A DNA stretch of 64,000 nucleotides, taken from the NCBI GenBank assembly GCA_965277495.1, contig OZ255824.1, positions 3,596,001 to 3,660,000 of the forward strand, given 5' to 3'. The translations under genes were made by a program, and so were the position numbers. Positions 41,337-49,755 of this stretch are shown piece by piece (within the stretch, counting starts at the first letter, position 1; every line of letters starts with the position of its first letter). The notes below the pieces were generated by a model that did no database searches, was not told the DNA's origin, and worked only from the letters and a program-made list of their open reading frames with translations. This DNA is from CAHJXG01 sp965277495 (GTDB taxonomy: Bacteria > Pseudomonadota > Alphaproteobacteria > Acetobacterales > Acetobacteraceae).

Positions 41337-41432
41337 GCCCAATGTTCCGCACTCCTACCTTGGACAGAAAAACCACACCGTAACGTTACACTATAGACCG
41401 TATCAATTTCCCGCTACAAAAATTAACGTTCC
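41337..41432 (-). promoter_or_regulatory. AT-rich upstream region of the epimerase
   Basis: On the minus strand TTGTAG and TATAGT lie about 18 bases apart and could be -35/-10 boxes for the epimerase transcript. The palindrome GTAACGTTAC (41380-41389) lies just downstream and could be an operator. Confidence 0.35.
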
Positions 41433-41456
41433 GGTGATCGACCCGGCACGATCACC
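41433..41456 (-). terminator. Hairpin terminator after the giant glycosyltransferase
   Basis: On the minus strand GGTGATCG and CGATCACC form an eight-base perfect stem around GTGCCGGGT; a short GGAACG then leads into TTAATTTTTG. The stem overlaps the stop codon region of the gene at 41452, and it closes the four-gene operon. Confidence 0.6.
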
Positions 41457-44400
41457 ATCCGGCCCCCTCGCGATACACCGTGCACCAGCCATGCCCGGTT
41501 GCCTCGCATACCGACGGCAGCATGCGTTCCAGGGCATGCAGCACCGTCCCGTCATACGGCGCAGGCTCGACCGGGAAGTCCTGCGGACCAAGGCCCAGCG
41601 CCCATAACGGCGCCAGCGCGGCCGGACGGGCCCAGAACATGGTGCCAATCGGGAAGATCGGCCACTCCGGCAACGTCGGCGGCGGCGCCATGCGGGCAGC
41701 GAGCGCCGAGGCAATCTCCCGGTTCTTGCTCCAACCCACGCAATGCCGGTCCTCGGCAAACACCAGGCCCAGCGCCGGATCCTGTTCGAACAACGACAGC
41801 ACCGCGTTTCCACCCAGCAGCGTATCGAGCAGATACGACCGCCAGCGATCGCCCAGGCCAGCATCCACCGCCAGGCTGCGCTTTCCGTGTAGGTGCCCTA
41901 CGACGTCATACTCTCCCGCGCCGACCAGGCCCCCGACCTCGGTCAGGAAAGGGCCGATGTCTCGCCCTCGATTCGATGTCACCACATAGCGCGTGCTGCC
42001 ACCCTTGTAGCCGCGGAACGCATACTCGATCTCGAGCCGCCGCGCGTCGGACGTCGTCGTCACGATCAAGTCCAGCTTCGTCCGGGCAGCCGACAGACGT
42101 CTCGCGAACTCGCCCGCGAGGTCCGGATAGTGCAGGTGCAAGTGCAGCGCGGCGCGGAAGCCCGGCACGTCGATGCCCGGCGCATTGGTGGAACTCTCCA
42201 GCCGCGCATCCTCGCGCAGCGTCACGCAGCGATGGGTCGTCAGGCTGCGCTGCGGGTCGAGCGCCGGCCCAGGCTGCTGCAGGCGCTGCCGGGCGACGCC
42301 TTCGTTGAAGCCAGGCCGGGGATTGTTGCAAACCAGGCCCTTTTGCCCCCGCGCCACATACGCCCGCACCGCACGGCGAAGCGCCGACTGCGCCAGGAAC
42401 GCCGGCGTGTTGTCGTGAAAGGACGCATCGAATAGCCCCGAATCGACAATTGCGTCGGTTGCCCGGGTGGCCTCGTCCCGCAACGCCACCGCGGCTGCGA
42501 GTTGTTCAGCGATGACGGCCATATAGTCGCCAAAGTCGAACGCGCGCTGGGCGAGCTGGGCGTTTCCCAGGGCGCGCTTGGCCTCCGTGGGCTTGAACAG
42601 GCGCACGAGCGCCTCCGCCGCCTGCGTCACGTCACAATACGCCACCGCGGCCCCCACTGCCGCCTTGCGGTCCGGGCCATCGCGCAGCGTTTCCGCAATG
42701 CCCGTCGCACGGTCGAAGCAGACGACGGCCCGCCCGGCCCTGAACGCATCCAGCGCGACGTTCGGGAACGGATCGAGCCGGGACGGCAGGAAAAACACGT
42801 CCGACAACGCGAACAGCGCGTCGAGGCTGCTCTGCGCCGGCAGGAAGAACACATGCCGTTCAAGGTCCAGCCGCCGGATCATGTCGGCGACCCAGGCAGA
42901 GTAATGCAGGTCGGTCTTTGGCGAATATCCGTCGCCCACCCAGACGAACCGCACATCGTCGCCCCAAAGCTGCCGGCATTCCGCGGCGGTCTGGACGAAC
43001 AGGTCGACGCCCTTGCGCATCTGCGCCCGGCCGGCGCCGAGCACGATCTTCACCGTTGCTCCGGCATCGACGCCAATCAGCGACATGATCTCGTCCCGCG
43101 TCAGGTCGTCCTCCACCCCATCCTCCGGCAGCTTGGGAAGGTAACCCTGCGGACGCACCATGATATTGCTGGCGGCGTTGGACCGGGTGGCCAGCAGTTC
43201 GGCCTGCAGGCTGTCCTGCACCACCACGGCGGGAGTGATCACCCGGTCGACCTGTTCGACCGTCTCCGACATGCGTCCGAACGGCAGCGTGTATTCGGCG
43301 AACTCGTGGATCAACGCGACCGAGGGAAGCTCGGCCTGCAGCGCGGCTGCGGCGAAAACGTCGGTTTCCCCCGAGTTCAGCAGCACCGCCGAAAGCTTGT
43401 GCGTCGCCTTGAGCTCCCGCAGCAGGTACTCCGCGTTCAATGGCGATATCGGCCCGGTCGCCATCAGGCAGCTATGCGCCGAGAACTCCTCCAGCAACGG
43501 CCCGCGCTTGCCGATATAGGTCAGCACATTATGCGTGCCCGCGAGCCGCGTCCCGAGGTTCAGCCCGACCAGCGGCGCCCCGGTCCGCGATGCCTCGTGG
43601 CTGGCCAAGAAGATCGTCGGCTTCCCACTGTCGAACGCGGCCTCGCCCCGGCTGATGATCGAGGAGAAATCGGCCTTCCCCAGCCGGCCCTCGGCGTGGC
43701 CATGCGCGGCGAAATGGTAGAATGGCGCCATGCCCGACGTGCGCAAGTCGGGATACATCCGCACGTAATACTCAGCGGAAAAATCTGGCGCCGGGTCGAG
43801 GCCCAGGAAACTGCCGGTCAGGATGTAGTGCTTCAACGGCTCGGCCGGCAGCGGGCGATCCGCGAAACGGCTGCGGAATTGCGCGAGGTAGTAGCGTTCG
43901 TTGAACCGGGACCGCCCGGCCTCGATCTGCCGAAAAAGCTGTTGCGCAGTACAGACGCGATACTGCGCGCGGCCGGCCGCGATGTAATGCAAGATCGGCA
44001 TGCCATGCCCATCCGGCCCAAGCACGTCGTCATACGCGCGCGAATAGAACACGCTGTCGAACAGGTCACCGATTGGCGCATGATGGTTGCGCGTGACCAG
44101 GTAATCCTCGATGTCCGACAACCCCGGCAACGTCGCCGGGCCGCGGTCCCAGGCATAGATGCGCGCGTCAAACAGCCCGCTCGCCTCGACCCGCCCGGCG
44201 TCGCGCTGCAACTGCCGGCGGTTCGCGTAACGGCGCTCCGTCCGGCCATTCGCCAAATAATGCAGCAGCGGGCTGCCGCCGTTCTGCATGACGTCCGGAT
44301 TGGTGTCCCAATAGAACCGCACGTCAAATTCCGCGGAGGGCGACAATGCGGCGGCCTCGCCCGTCGCCAAGTAATGCGCCACCAAATCGGCCCGGCTTCC

Positions 44401-44649
44401 GGCAATGCCGGCCTCGCGTGAGTAGAATGCCCGGTCGAACAGGTCGTCGGCAGCAATCAGCCGCGCAGCATCAGCAGGCTCCTTCTTGGGCTTCGTGCGC
44501 TGCTGCCCGGCCGCCAGCCCATTGTCGTCAAGCTGGCCGCCGTCAAGCTGCCCATCGTCGAGCTGCCCAACCTGCCGCTGCTCGAACGGTTTCGGCTCCA
44601 AGTAGATCTGCCCGGCATCATCGGTCGCCATGCGATTGTGTTTCCTCAT
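41452..44649 (-). CDS. Giant glycosyltransferase: N-terminal repeats, GT4, RgpF-like domain
   Basis: This is a 1065-residue multidomain protein. About 60-340 holds at least three copies of a motif with FD..FY......D, then HY...G..E.R (for example DVRFYWDTNPDVMQNGG and AEYYVRMYPDLRTSG). About 350-740 is a GT4-type transferase with VKIVLGAGRAQMRKGVDLF and FLPSRLDPFPNVALDAFRAG (the E/D-x7-E region). About 820-1060 is rhamnan-synthesis-F-like (ALHLHLHYPDLAGEF, TSNRGRDIGPFLTEVGG, DVVGHLHGKRS). It likely builds a rhamnose-type or other surface polysaccharide. Alternative start ATG 44631. Confidence 0.85.
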   Translation of the reverse strand: MRKHNRMATDDAGQIYLEPKPFEQRQVGQLDDGQLDGGQLDDNGLAAGQQRTKPKKEPADAARLIAADDLFDRAFYSREAGIAGSRADLVAHYLATGEAAALSPSAEFDVRFYWDTNPDVMQNGGSPLLHYLANGRTERRYANRRQLQRDAGRVEASGLFDARIYAWDRGPATLPGLSDIEDYLVTRNHHAPIGDLFDSVFYSRAYDDVLGPDGHGMPILHYIAAGRAQYRVCTAQQLFRQIEAGRSRFNERYYLAQFRSRFADRPLPAEPLKHYILTGSFLGLDPAPDFSAEYYVRMYPDLRTSGMAPFYHFAAHGHAEGRLGKADFSSIISRGEAAFDSGKPTIFLASHEASRTGAPLVGLNLGTRLAGTHNVLTYIGKRGPLLEEFSAHSCLMATGPISPLNAEYLLRELKATHKLSAVLLNSGETDVFAAAALQAELPSVALIHEFAEYTLPFGRMSETVEQVDRVITPAVVVQDSLQAELLATRSNAASNIMVRPQGYLPKLPEDGVEDDLTRDEIMSLIGVDAGATVKIVLGAGRAQMRKGVDLFVQTAAECRQLWGDDVRFVWVGDGYSPKTDLHYSAWVADMIRRLDLERHVFFLPAQSSLDALFALSDVFFLPSRLDPFPNVALDAFRAGRAVVCFDRATGIAETLRDGPDRKAAVGAAVAYCDVTQAAEALVRLFKPTEAKRALGNAQLAQRAFDFGDYMAVIAEQLAAAVALRDEATRATDAIVDSGLFDASFHDNTPAFLAQSALRRAVRAYVARGQKGLVCNNPRPGFNEGVARQRLQQPGPALDPQRSLTTHRCVTLREDARLESSTNAPGIDVPGFRAALHLHLHYPDLAGEFARRLSAARTKLDLIVTTTSDARRLEIEYAFRGYKGGSTRYVVTSNRGRDIGPFLTEVGGLVGAGEYDVVGHLHGKRSLAVDAGLGDRWRSYLLDTLLGGNAVLSLFEQDPALGLVFAEDRHCVGWSKNREIASALAARMAPPPTLPEWPIFPIGTMFWARPAALAPLWALGLGPQDFPVEPAPYDGTVLHALERMLPSVCEATGHGWCTVYREGAGW

Positions 44650-44667
44650 CTCGGCCAGCCCCTGTCT

Positions 44668-45516
44668 TCACGGACCCGCCATGGCGCTGGCGGCATGGCC
44701 ATACGCGGCCTGCGCAAACCGCACCGCCCGTTCCACCGCCGCAAGCCCGCCGGGCTGCTCCCGCATTTCAATCACCGCCCATCCGGCGTAGCCCGTCGCG
44801 GCCAGCGCCTGCGCCGCCGTGCCATGGGCGCAAACCGGCGCGTCGAACGTCCCAAGCTCTGGCTCGGCGATATGGTAGTGCGCGAGACCCGCCCCGGCCG
44901 CCGCGATCTCCGCCCCGATATCGTCGCCGCCCAGCATGACGCAGGCGCAATCGAGATGCGTGCGGACCGCCGGATGCCCGCACAGCGCCACCACCCGCCG
45001 CACATCCACTGCCCGGAGCATAAAATCCGCGCCATACTGCGCCGGCACCGGCTCCAACCCGATCGTAAGCCCGGCTAGCTCGGCAATGTCGCCCAACGCG
45101 CACAGCCGCGCCGCCGCCAGCGCCTCCGCCTCCGCCATCGCCATTGCGCCACGGACCCGGTTGCGCGGCGCCCCAAGCACCGCGACGCCGGCACCCAGGC
45201 CTTCGGCCACCGCAGCAACACGGCGCATATGCTCCGCCATCGCCAGGAAAGCCGCCTCGTCCGCCAGGAGCTGCACCTCCGCCCGGCCGAACAGGATCGC
45301 CTGCAGCGAGCATACTTGCAGCCCGGCGTCCTCCACCCGGCGCCGGTATTCCGCGACCGCCGCCGCGTCCAACCGATCCCACGCGGCGATCCGGGTGGGC
45401 GCGGCCTCGATGCCCGCGACGCCCAGCCGCGCCAGCAAATTCAGCGCCTCTGCCGTCTGCCCCGGTGCCCAGGCCAGGTTCGATACGCCGAGATTGAACA
45501 AGCCGGGCGGCACCAT
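44668..45516 (-). CDS. Sugar phosphate isomerase/epimerase (AP-endonuclease-2 TIM barrel)
   Basis: This 282-residue xylose-isomerase-like barrel contains FNLGVSNLAWAPGQTAEALN, LLARLGVAGIEAAPTRIA, LQVCSLQAIL, GLTIGLEPVPAQYG, VRTHLDCACVMLGG and YHIAEPELGTF. The Glu/Asp/His/Glu metal set of this fold can be placed in these strands. Product probably a rearranged sugar or inosose used by the operon. ATG 45516 overlaps the stop of the SDR gene. Confidence 0.8.
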   Translation of the reverse strand: MVPPGLFNLGVSNLAWAPGQTAEALNLLARLGVAGIEAAPTRIAAWDRLDAAAVAEYRRRVEDAGLQVCSLQAILFGRAEVQLLADEAAFLAMAEHMRRVAAVAEGLGAGVAVLGAPRNRVRGAMAMAEAEALAAARLCALGDIAELAGLTIGLEPVPAQYGADFMLRAVDVRRVVALCGHPAVRTHLDCACVMLGGDDIGAEIAAAGAGLAHYHIAEPELGTFDAPVCAHGTAAQALAATGYAGWAVIEMREQPGGLAAVERAVRFAQAAYGHAASAMAGP

Positions 45517-46271
45517 CACCGGCTCGCTGCCACGAAGCGGTCCATGGCCTCCAGGACCGTCTCGGCATCGAGCGCGTAACGGCCGTCACCGCCGAACGCC
45601 GCGCCGTGCCGGGTGCGCACGTCGTATGCGGCTGGCTGCGACTGCCCACCAAGCACGCGCCCCGGGAAGAACCGGCGCTGGATGTCCGCCATTCCCAAGG
45701 GCTCGGTCGCAATGTTGACCAGCGGCAGGCCCAACGCTTGCACCCGGTCGATGTCGTCCGCCAGCCGCTCCAGCGGATACCATTGGAACCGGGAGGCTGG
45801 GTCGACATGCTCCAAGCGGTTGCCGTGCAGCAGGTCGAACAGCGCGTTCTTCTTCAGCCCAGGCCCGAACAGCGCCGGCAGCCGGATGACGTGCGCCCCC
45901 GGAAAGCGCCGCCGCACCCAGTCCTCCAGCCGCGCGCGGTGCAGGCCGTAAGGGTGCAGCCCCGGCCCAGGCACCGCGTCGCCCTCGTCCACGCCCACCG
46001 GCGTCCCATAAACATCGACGGTCGAGATCAGCACGAAGCGTCCGGTTTCCACATGGTCCAGGTGCCGGGTCAGCCGGTCGATCCCGTGTTGGTCCGCCTC
46101 CGCATTGGCGTTCGCCCACCACTTCACCGCGCTGACGCCTGCGCAGACGATGCGGTCGAAGCGCCGGCCCTCGATCTGCCCGATGTCGGTCGAATGATAC
46201 GCGGCCCCGAACGCGCGCTGGGCGCACAGCGCCTGGCCGACGAACCCGGTGTTGCCAATCAGCGCGTCCAT
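45516..46271 (-). CDS. NAD(P)-binding SDR/epimerase family protein
   Basis: This 251-residue short extended-SDR-like protein has an unusual nucleotide-binding start (DALIGNTGFVGQALCAQ), then FDRIVCAGVSAVKWWAN, RFVLISTVDVYGTPVGVDEG, HPYGLHRARLEDWV (the YxxxR/K position has Arg instead of Lys) and HVIRLPALFGPGLKKNALFD. It overlaps both neighbours (ATGA and TGATG). Probably acts on the same sugar as the FAD enzyme upstream and the TIM barrel downstream. Confidence 0.8.
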   Translation of the reverse strand: MDALIGNTGFVGQALCAQRAFGAAYHSTDIGQIEGRRFDRIVCAGVSAVKWWANANAEADQHGIDRLTRHLDHVETGRFVLISTVDVYGTPVGVDEGDAVPGPGLHPYGLHRARLEDWVRRRFPGAHVIRLPALFGPGLKKNALFDLLHGNRLEHVDPASRFQWYPLERLADDIDRVQALGLPLVNIATEPLGMADIQRRFFPGRVLGGQSQPAAYDVRTRHGAAFGGDGRYALDAETVLEAMDRFVAASR

Positions 46272-47359
46272 CACGCCCGGATCTGCGCGATGTTGCGCCG
46301 CAATGTGCTGTCGACCTGCACGCTGGCGTCGAACTGGCCTGCCTCGATCGCCGCCAGGATGCGCTCGGTGGCGAAGAATACCGTGTCGATCTTGCCGGAC
46401 ATGACCGAGAACACCCGCCCGCGGCGGAACACGTAGCAGCTCCGGTCGTCGAACTTGCCGACCGGCTTGGTCTTGATCGCCAGTTGCGGCCCCACGAAGC
46501 GGAACCGCTCGCGGAACTCGGGCACATAACGGGAGATCTGGTCCTCCATCGCCTGCACCTTCTCGGCGACGGTCGCGGCCGAAACGCTGTCCCGCACGCC
46601 GCGTGCCGCCTCGGCGCTGTCCAGCCGGCCGAGCGGCGTGTGCGGCACGCTGGACAGGGTATAAAGCCCCGGGTCCTCGGTCGGATAGATCGAGCACAGC
46701 GGCCCGTCCACCAGCGTGATGGCGGGGAAGGGGCCGTCCGTCTCGTAATACAGCAGGATCGTCGGCTCATAGAAGAACCGCATCGGCAGCCCGGTCCGGT
46801 GGCCCCAGGTCGCGTCCACCACCACGTCGTAGCGGGTGCCGCCGACATACGCGCCGTCGGGGCGTTCCTCGATCTCGTCGATCCGCGTGCCCAGTTGCAG
46901 GCTGTCGCCCAGGCGTTCGGTGAAATACCGCCGGGCGCGCTCGATCAGCAGGACGCGCTCGCCGGCCATCAGCAGCCCGTCCACGCCCTGCAGGAACACC
47001 GACGTTTCCCGCACCTCGCGGAAGTCGATGCCGGACGACGTCATGATCAGGCGATAGGTCGCGAAATCGATTAGGCTGTCCTCGCGCGGGACGGCGTAGA
47101 TGTTCTCAACGACCTCGCGGCTCAGTTGCGGATAGCGCTCGACGAACCGCATGAACCCGTCGCGTGATTGCGCGCGGGTGCCGTGGTGGCGCGGATAATG
47201 AAAGCCGAGGTGCAGCCGGAACTGGTTATTGCCCGACGCCTCGTGCATGGCGCGGTCGTTGCGGTCGAATACAGTGACGTCCAGGCCAAGGCCGCGCAAC
47301 GAGAGCGCGATGTGGCAACCATACCAACCAGCCCCAATGACGGCGACCGACAACGCCAT
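46271..47359 (-). CDS. FAD-dependent oxidoreductase (DAO-like)
   Basis: This 362-residue protein has a classical dinucleotide-binding start VAVIGAGWYGCHIALSLRGL with the acidic end of strand 2 at VTVFDRND, followed by GNNQFRLHLGFHYPRH near residue 45-60. It has VVVDATWGHRTGLP and a C-terminal GPQLAIKTKPVGKFDDRSCY. It is the first gene of the operon 46271 > 45516 > 44668 > 41452. Substrate unknown; flavin-mediated sugar or cyclitol oxidation is inference. GGAGGTGCGC before ATG 47359 is a strong ribosome site. Confidence 0.8.
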   Translation of the reverse strand: MALSVAVIGAGWYGCHIALSLRGLGLDVTVFDRNDRAMHEASGNNQFRLHLGFHYPRHHGTRAQSRDGFMRFVERYPQLSREVVENIYAVPREDSLIDFATYRLIMTSSGIDFREVRETSVFLQGVDGLLMAGERVLLIERARRYFTERLGDSLQLGTRIDEIEERPDGAYVGGTRYDVVVDATWGHRTGLPMRFFYEPTILLYYETDGPFPAITLVDGPLCSIYPTEDPGLYTLSSVPHTPLGRLDSAEAARGVRDSVSAATVAEKVQAMEDQISRYVPEFRERFRFVGPQLAIKTKPVGKFDDRSCYVFRRGRVFSVMSGKIDTVFFATERILAAIEAGQFDASVQVDSTLRRNIAQIRA

Positions 47360-47365
47360 GCGCAC

Positions 47366-47464
47366 CTCCGTGCCGTCTCAAGAACCGTTACGTATCGATC
47401 CGGCAATTGCGCTCATACCGCGAAGGCTGGCATTACGCTACGGGAAAGGTGCGAAAGGCGTACA
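47366..47464. promoter_or_regulatory. Divergent promoter region of the glycan locus
   Basis: These 99 bases separate the FAD oxidoreductase operon (minus) from the long GT61-like gene (plus). The stretch is AT-richer than its neighbours and must carry both promoters. CGTTACGTAT near 47388 resembles the CGTTAC palindrome at 41380-41389, a possible shared operator. Confidence 0.35.
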
Positions 47465-49660
47465 ATGCAGGTAAACAGCATCGCGGTCATGCCCGGCTCG
47501 GCGTCCGAATTCCGCATCGTTCCGGCACACAGCCCGGACTTGCCCGCCGCGCCGCCGCTCGAGCCGAATTGGCTCGCTCTCCACGCCGTGATCGCCGACG
47601 GCCTCGCCATCATCGAGCTGCTGCACGACGACGGCCACCGGGCCGAGTGGTTCTTCGACGGCGCCGGACAGCATTCCAACACCATGGCCCCGTGGTCGGA
47701 CGGCACGCGCGATGCGCTGCGGACCGCGTTCCGCCCCGCCGTTGCAGCGCTGCGGGACAGCTTGTTGCCCACGCACCCGGTCCGGCTTGATCCACGGCAA
47801 ACCGCCGCATTGCAGGACTTTCTGCGGCTCGGCCCCGGGCTCCGCGACACGATTGCGGCGGCGCTGCAGAGTGAATTGCTGCCTGACCCGGACCAATGCA
47901 ACATCGGCGCGCCCGGCAGCCCCCCGCTGCCCTGGGCCGACCCGTCCGCGTTGCGCCACTGCCTGTCCGTCGTCTTGCAGGACCGCTTGGTCCAGGCGAT
48001 GCGCGAAGGCAGCCTGACCTGGCCGTCGCCGGTGGACGGGGCGGACATGCCGTGCAGCGGCGCTTTCACGCTCGACGATTTCAATAGCCTGTTCCGCTTT
48101 TTCGACCAGGCGAGCGGCCTCGACATCTTCGTCCTCGCCACCGAGCACGTGTCCCGCGTGGCCGGCCTCTATCTGCCCGCGCGTGGCATGGCCATCAGTC
48201 TCGGCGGCGACCAGGCGCGCATGCTGCGCCAACACTGCGCCACCCTCGGCCGCTATGTGCTGCATCACTTGGCATATTTCGCCGACAGCCTGTTCATCGG
48301 CCGCTCGCAGCCGGCGGCGCCTGGCCGCTTCGCCACATTTCTGCGCCCTGGGACCAGCGCCCACTTGGGCCACCAACTGTGGAACGAGCTGACCGCCATC
48401 GACGCGCTGGTCGCTGCGCTGCCGCGGAATCACCTGCCGCAGTGGCTGGTCGCGGGCACGCCGGGCCATGAGACCGAGTTCTATGGCCCGGTCGACGCGT
48501 TGTTCCCCGAAATCACCGGCCGGGTCAGCCGTGGCTTCCCCGACCAGCGCGCGCTGATCCGCCACGCCTACGAGAACCAACTGATCCTGTTCCGCGCCAC
48601 TCGCGAGCGCGTCGGCGATGGATTGCGGCGCCGGGTCATGGCCCATGCCGCCCGCCACGCGCCCGCCGTCCGGGCCGCCGGCCGCATCCTGCTGATCGGG
48701 CTGCGCGTCGAGAACCGCACCGTGACCAACCTCGATGCCCTATGCGCCCTGGTGATCGAGGAAGCGATGCGCCTGCACCCGGGCTGCACGGTCGTGTTCG
48801 ACGGCCACAACGCCCGCGGCGAAACCCGCAGCGACGAGACGATCAGCAGCCACCATGAAGGCTTCGCGAGCCAGTCGCCCCTCGCGGTGGAGCGCGGCGT
48901 CGTCGAAAACATGCGCCAGCGGTTCGCCGGCCAGCCCGTCACCCTGCTCGACACGCTCGGTGAGCCGCTGGCGGTGAGCCTCGCTTGGTCGCAGGCCTGC
49001 GACGGCTTCGTGGCGCTGTGGGGCGCGGGGCTCGCCAAATACCGCTGGGTCGCGAACCGGCCCGGCTTGATCGTGACCAGCCGCTGGAACCTGGAGAACA
49101 AGGGCGACCTGCATCTCTATAATGTCGAGGCGTATATGGAAGACCCTACGCCCCTAGCCTTCGTGCCCGGCGACGTGATGCAGGACTTGCCGTCTGCCCC
49201 AATGCTCGTCCCGTTCGATCACGCGAGCTACAGCAATTTCACCTTCGATCCCGACGCCATGCGCAGCCATGTCCGCGCCTTCCTGGCGGCGCTGGACGGA
49301 CCGCCGGATGCCTTGGCGGCGCTCGCGGTGCGCCCAGGGCGACGCCGCGGCAGCGTGGACCTGGTGGACCATGCCGTCCGCGGCTGGGCCATCCGCGAGG
49401 GCGAGAAACTTGTGGTGCTGGATATCGTGGTCGACGGCGCCGTCATCGGCCAGGCCGCCTGCGACATGCCGCGTCCGGATCTGCTGTTGGCCGGGTTCGG
49501 CACCGCAATGGCTGGGTTCGGCTTTGTGCTTCCTGCCGCCCTCTTGGACGGCGGCCCGCGCATGTTGTCCGTCCACTACGCCGACGGCGTCCGGTTGCCG
49601 ATGCTCTCGCCCAACACCGACGATCCCCTTGCCTTTCGGCTGGGCCGCGTGGAAGCATAG
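47465..49660 (+). CDS. GT61-like putative glycosyltransferase with C-terminal beta-sandwich
   Basis: This 731-residue protein is of unclear family. About 1-300 is unrecognised. About 300-590 matches the motif chain of the protein at 35623-37209: AHLGHQLWNELTAI, ILLIGLRVENRTV, VVFDGHNARGETRS and ALWGAGLAKYRWVANRPGL. The last ~100 residues (SVDLVDHAVRGWAIREGEKL, VVDGAVIGQAACDMPRPDLL) form a beta-sandwich module often fused to Acetobacteraceae glycosyltransferases. Cytoplasmic by lack of any signal. Divergent from the four-gene operon. Confidence 0.5.
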   Translation: MQVNSIAVMPGSASEFRIVPAHSPDLPAAPPLEPNWLALHAVIADGLAIIELLHDDGHRAEWFFDGAGQHSNTMAPWSDGTRDALRTAFRPAVAALRDSLLPTHPVRLDPRQTAALQDFLRLGPGLRDTIAAALQSELLPDPDQCNIGAPGSPPLPWADPSALRHCLSVVLQDRLVQAMREGSLTWPSPVDGADMPCSGAFTLDDFNSLFRFFDQASGLDIFVLATEHVSRVAGLYLPARGMAISLGGDQARMLRQHCATLGRYVLHHLAYFADSLFIGRSQPAAPGRFATFLRPGTSAHLGHQLWNELTAIDALVAALPRNHLPQWLVAGTPGHETEFYGPVDALFPEITGRVSRGFPDQRALIRHAYENQLILFRATRERVGDGLRRRVMAHAARHAPAVRAAGRILLIGLRVENRTVTNLDALCALVIEEAMRLHPGCTVVFDGHNARGETRSDETISSHHEGFASQSPLAVERGVVENMRQRFAGQPVTLLDTLGEPLAVSLAWSQACDGFVALWGAGLAKYRWVANRPGLIVTSRWNLENKGDLHLYNVEAYMEDPTPLAFVPGDVMQDLPSAPMLVPFDHASYSNFTFDPDAMRSHVRAFLAALDGPPDALAALAVRPGRRRGSVDLVDHAVRGWAIREGEKLVVLDIVVDGAVIGQAACDMPRPDLLLAGFGTAMAGFGFVLPAALLDGGPRMLSVHYADGVRLPMLSPNTDDPLAFRLGRVEA

Positions 49661-49755
49661 TCGTCGCCAGATGACCAAGCGCCATGGAATGCGGTAGCCC
49701 CGGCGCGGGAGATGGCCGCGCTCACATTTCGGGATATTATGCTAAAGCCACCACC

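Noticed and set aside
42502..44421. A 639-codon open frame on the plus strand opposite the giant glycosyltransferase
   Set aside because: Arg/His/Gln-rich, no domain; a typical high-GC shadow of the coding minus strand.
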